From Cognatishimia sp. 1_MG-2023 (GTDB lineage Bacteria; Pseudomonadota; Alphaproteobacteria; Rhodobacterales; Rhodobacteraceae): 64,000 nt of DNA. Shown in pieces: positions 61,315 through 64,000 of this stretch (position 1 is the first letter of the stretch; every line of letters begins with the position of its first letter). Position numbers and translations under genes: made by a program. The stretch is taken from the NCBI RefSeq assembly GCF_030548175.1, contig NZ_JAUORX010000006.1, positions 124,001-188,000 of the forward strand, given 5' to 3'. Under the pieces are notes generated by a model, which was not told the DNA's origin, did no database searches, and worked only from the letters and a program-made list of their open reading frames with translations.

Positions 61315-62325
61315 TTAATGTGCTGCAGGCGCGGTTTCCCGCTTGCCGGGGTCGCCGCGATAATCGGCGTAAGCTTCGAACAGGTAGCTTACGAATTGGA
61401 TCAACATGGTGATCGCAAACACCGCCAAAAACGCGGCCATCTGATATTTGATGAAAAGACCGGACGACCCAGTCTGCGAAATCTCGAAATTGGTCACAGG
61501 GCTATTAATGATTGCACGGGCATGTCCAAAACCGATCACGATGATGGTCCAGCATGTGGCGATGCCAAGCAGGACCGTACCAATCCCGTTGACTGCGCCC
61601 TTTTTGCGGTCCTTAAGCCCGGCGTACAAAACGTCGACGCGCACGTGGGCGTCAGCAAACAATGTATGAGCCGATGCAAATAGGAACAAAGCCGCATACC
61701 AATAGCGCACTAGGTCACCCATCAGCGCCTGCTCATAAGAGAACAAAAAGCGGGAAATCACGATCACCAGTTCGGCCAGAACGATCATAAAGGCAAGCCA
61801 AGTAAAGCCCAGACCGCGCGTAAACGCGGCCAGTATGAAACCGAATAAGACCAAGGGAACATGGATGAATTGCCCAACAAAATGTGAGCGCGCAAAATTC
61901 TTGGCTAGAGTTTCACCTGTGAACTGTACCAGTAGATTTTCGACCCGCATAAAAGCAATTACCGTGTCAAAAAGACCTACGAAAAGCACCGCGAAAAAGC
62001 ATCCGCGGATAATGTAGACATTGGCTCTGTTGATCCGTTCTGCATCCTCGCGCAGTCCAAGCGCTGGATCGCGAAAGACGTAAATAACCGACAAGATGAT
62101 AGCCATGCCCATCAGGACCCAAAATGGGTAGGATTTCGCGAGGCCAGAACCAAGCTCTAGTGGTCCGGAAAAATCCGCAGACACAACCAAAACGTTGTTC
62201 AACAACAGCGCGACAAGGACCGCCAGATTGATCCAACCAAATGCACGCATAAGGGAAACACCCCTATTCATCGATGGTGGTGTCGGTGTGTGAGCTTCTT
62301 GAGAGACCGAGGCAATCGTCATCAT
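61315..62325 (-). CDS. TRAP transporter small permease (DctQ)
   Basis: A 336-residue membrane protein, longer than the usual DctQ (150-230). Membrane helices are near residues 30-48, 68-88, 110-130, 150-175, 180-198, 212-230, 245-265 and 290-312, more than the four of typical DctQ. The DctQ-type segments HTLFADAHVRVDVLYAGLKDRKKG and FEISQTGSSGLFIKYQMA are present near the C-terminus. It lies between dctP and dctM and should pair with the extended DctM. Confidence 0.85.
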   Translation of the reverse strand: MMTIASVSQEAHTPTPPSMNRGVSLMRAFGWINLAVLVALLLNNVLVVSADFSGPLELGSGLAKSYPFWVLMGMAIILSVIYVFRDPALGLREDAERINRANVYIIRGCFFAVLFVGLFDTVIAFMRVENLLVQFTGETLAKNFARSHFVGQFIHVPLVLFGFILAAFTRGLGFTWLAFMIVLAELVIVISRFLFSYEQALMGDLVRYWYAALFLFASAHTLFADAHVRVDVLYAGLKDRKKGAVNGIGTVLLGIATCWTIIVIGFGHARAIINSPVTNFEISQTGSSGLFIKYQMAAFLAVFAITMLIQFVSYLFEAYADYRGDPGKRETAPAAH

Positions 62326-62348
62326 GCTTTCCTTGGGATACTTAAACG

Positions 62349-62381
62349 CGAATGAAACCGAGGCGAGCCCGGTTTCATTCG
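62349..62381 (-). terminator. Intercistronic hairpin between dctP and dctQ
   Basis: CGAATGAAACCG (62349-62360) pairs perfectly with CGGTTTCATTCG (62370-62381) around a 9-base loop, 18 bases after the dctP stop on the minus strand. No U run follows it on that strand. It could stabilise dctP mRNA and limit read-through into dctQM. Confidence 0.75.
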
Positions 62382-62399
62382 TTTTACAAGGTCTTTGGA

Positions 62400-63488
62400 T
62401 TATCCGAGATCGAACACACGGTTACGTTGACGTGAGAACGCAACTTCAGCGCTTGCGCGATAACCGCCAATTTCGCGCATTGCATCCATATATGCGTCGC
62501 CGATTTTAGCCGCCATCGCTGAATGGTCGCGAGTTTCTTCGTGAACTTCGATCGCCGCTTCGCCGAATACGTCCCAAACGTCTTCGTTAAAATTGCGCAG
62601 CTCAACGCCGTGCTCGTTTACCAACCGTGCCAAGTATTCGCCGTTTTTCGCAGCAACTTCTTGTGCACCTAGGGCATTTTCTTCCTGACAAGCCGCGCTA
62701 ATAATCGCCTGTTCCCAATCGCTCAGGTTTTCCCACCAAGTCTTATTCAGACCAAATGCGTTACCGCCGCCCGGCTCGTGCATGCCAGTGACATAGTAGT
62801 ACTTGGCCGCTTCATAAAGCTTCAGGAAGTAGTCGTTGTAAGGCCCAACATATTCTGTCGCATCGATCGCGCCAGACACCAAGTTTTCATAAATCTGACC
62901 ACCTGGCAAAGATACTGTGGATACGCCCAATTTGGACATAACGTTGCCGCCAAGACCCGGAATACGCATCTTAAGGCCGCGCAGATCTTCGGGTGAGTTG
63001 ATTTCTTTGTTAAACCAACCGCCGGACTGTGTACCAGTCGAACCACATGGCAATTTTTTCAGACCAAAGTCAGCAGAAAGCTCGTCCCAAAGGGCTTGGC
63101 CGCCACCGTAATTGATCCATGCATTCCACTCTGGAGAGGTCATGCCGAAAGGAACGCCAGTAAAATAGGCGAAGCCCGCATGTTTGCCGGTAAAGAAGTA
63201 GTCGGCACTAATGTAGGCTTGCGAGTTGCCGCCAGCAACATCGTCAAATACGTCGAACGCACCTACGCGCTCGCCAGCAGCAAAATATTCTGCGCGAATA
63301 CGGCCTTCGGACAACTGATTGATACGCTCAACAAGGCGCTGTGCCGAAATACCTAGACCCGGAAAATCCCGCCCCCAAGTTGATACGATGGTCATTTCAC
63401 GCACAGATTGAGCAATGGCAGGTGCGGCGAGTGTTGTTGCACCTGCAGTGGCCAGTCCGGCCGTACTCAGGAATTTACGTCGATCCAT
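62400..63488 (-). CDS. TRAP transporter periplasmic binding protein (TakP-like)
   Basis: A 362-residue DctP-family protein with a leader MDRRKFLSTAGLATAGATTLAAP typical of Tat export in this group. Similarity to TakP (2-oxo acid binding, Rhodobacter) is seen in FFTGKHAGFAYFTGVPFGM, SLPGGQIYENLVSGAIDATEYVGPYND and the Arg in LKMRIPGLGG that usually holds the carboxylate. The substrate is probably an organic or 2-oxo acid. The frame opens to 63566, but GGGAGA precedes the Met at 63488. Confidence 0.9.
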   Translation of the reverse strand: MDRRKFLSTAGLATAGATTLAAPAIAQSVREMTIVSTWGRDFPGLGISAQRLVERINQLSEGRIRAEYFAAGERVGAFDVFDDVAGGNSQAYISADYFFTGKHAGFAYFTGVPFGMTSPEWNAWINYGGGQALWDELSADFGLKKLPCGSTGTQSGGWFNKEINSPEDLRGLKMRIPGLGGNVMSKLGVSTVSLPGGQIYENLVSGAIDATEYVGPYNDYFLKLYEAAKYYYVTGMHEPGGGNAFGLNKTWWENLSDWEQAIISAACQEENALGAQEVAAKNGEYLARLVNEHGVELRNFNEDVWDVFGEAAIEVHEETRDHSAMAAKIGDAYMDAMREIGGYRASAEVAFSRQRNRVFDLG

Positions 63489-63883
63489 TTTTGTCTCCCA
63501 GTGTTGGTGTAGTACAGATTGTATCTGTATTCGTTCTCCAGCCGATAATATTGAAACCAGTCCCATCGGCCCGAGCTAGGGCCCATCTAGAAAGAGGTGT
63601 CGCGGATCGTCAAAAAGCCAAAGGCTATGGCAGGTATAGCCAAGCGAGAGGCTATCGAAATTTAACATCTGGCAAATGAAGCGGATTATTCGAATTGGTC
63701 TTTAGATTTAGGCATTTAGGGCATCCAGAAACCAAGTTTAGCGAACCGTAACAATGGATGCGCCCAGCGAGGCTGAGTGTAAACCAGTAATTCAGGGTGA
63801 TTTTTTGACTTAAAATTGAGCATATACTTCGAGCAATGTTGAGGCGTCCCGGACGCTCTGCAACATCACTCGTGTGTGCAGCG
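63489..63883. other. Promoter region upstream of the TRAP operon
   Basis: About 395 bases with no credible gene, following a RidA-family gene on the same strand. A small stem GGCTAT/ATAGCC (63623-63641) followed on the minus strand by U-rich sequence could end the RidA transcript. Nothing else was recognised. Confidence 0.45.
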
Positions 63884-64000
63884 TTAAATTGCAGCTGTCA
63901 CGATAAATTCGACAAGATAATCTGGAGTAGCCAGCTTCGCCTCACCGCAAGCACGTGCTGCCGGAGCCGCCGGGTCGATCCAAGCATCGTAGACACTATT
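63884..64000 (-). CDS. RidA-family (YjgF/YER057c) protein, C-terminal end only
   Basis: The last 38 codons of a minus-strand gene that continues beyond the window: VYDAWIDPAAPAARACGEAKLA and DYLVEFIVTAAI, matching the RidA end with its conserved Arg in the R-A-C segment and the final beta strand. RidA deaminates reactive enamines or imines from PLP enzymes. TAA stop at 63884-63886 on the complement. Confidence 0.85.
   Translation of the reverse strand, partial: NSVYDAWIDPAAPAARACGEAKLATPDYLVEFIVTAAI

Noticed and set aside
1-64000. CRISPR array, prophage or insertion sequence
   Set aside because: No regularly spaced repeats, no transposase, integrase or phage structural genes were found on either strand.

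Overview
The window looks like an ordinary chromosomal stretch of a marine alphaproteobacterium of the order Rhodobacterales (Roseobacter group). The evidence is gene content: a cbb3 oxidase cluster with FnrL-type boxes, a plant-type glutamate-cysteine ligase, TRAP and betaine/choline-type ABC transporters, a DUF1674 protein, and the pairs hemE/hemC, ubiA/rsmE and uvrC-pgsA-moaD-moaE. No photosynthesis genes, prophage, insertion sequence or CRISPR array is visible. The organism assignment is inference from recognised families and was not tested against a database.

Layout. 1-6.4 kb: the 3' part of accA, a GntR regulator, a zinc metallopeptidase, tRNA-Ala, a decayed dnaE2 fragment, a DUF805 protein and gshA. 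6.6-16.6 kb: rsmE/ubiA (start codons 12 bp apart), an OmpA-type envelope protein, moaE-moaD-pgsA, uvrC, a cation/Ca antiporter, a small zinc ribbon protein and an S49 peptidase. 16.8-22.5 kb: an ABC-2 exporter, a CAU tRNA, divergent hemE/hemC, and a cysteine-motif ECF sigma factor followed by a secreted NTF2-like protein. 22.8-30.8 kb: a betaine-type ABC transporter with a MarR regulator, cspA, hemF, an SDR protein lacking its catalytic lysine, an RsmC-like methyltransferase, clpS and a HAD phosphatase. 31-34.3 kb: a D,D-carboxypeptidase with SPOR domain, a Hint-domain protein and an FAH-family enzyme.

34.3-44.8 kb is the respiratory core. ccoGHIS (assembly, copper delivery) and ccoNOQP (structural subunits) lie on the minus strand, separated by a DUF1304 gene and an apparently foreign rlmF. 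Three FNR-type boxes precede ccoG, the DUF1304 gene and the divergent ccoN/uspA pair, so low-oxygen induction is likely. 44.8-54.4 kb: rsmB, DUF1674, a second betaine/proline-type ABC transporter with a tandem permease, a DUF983 gene, dapB, rbfA, a phosphodiester glycosidase and truB. 54.5-57.2 kb: copA-cueR behind a textbook MerR-family promoter with a 19-bp spacer. 57.2-58.7 kb is decayed: a GST fragment, a pseudoazurin and the tail of an iron-type ABC ATPase. 58.7-63.5 kb: a TRAP transporter whose large permease carries an unusual soluble C-terminal extension of about 320 residues. The window ends inside a RidA-family gene.

No clear previously undescribed multi-gene system was found. The strongest leads are the extended DctM protein, the sigma factor/NTF2 pair, the duplicated FNR-box segment, the SDR lacking its lysine, and the decayed dnaE2 locus.
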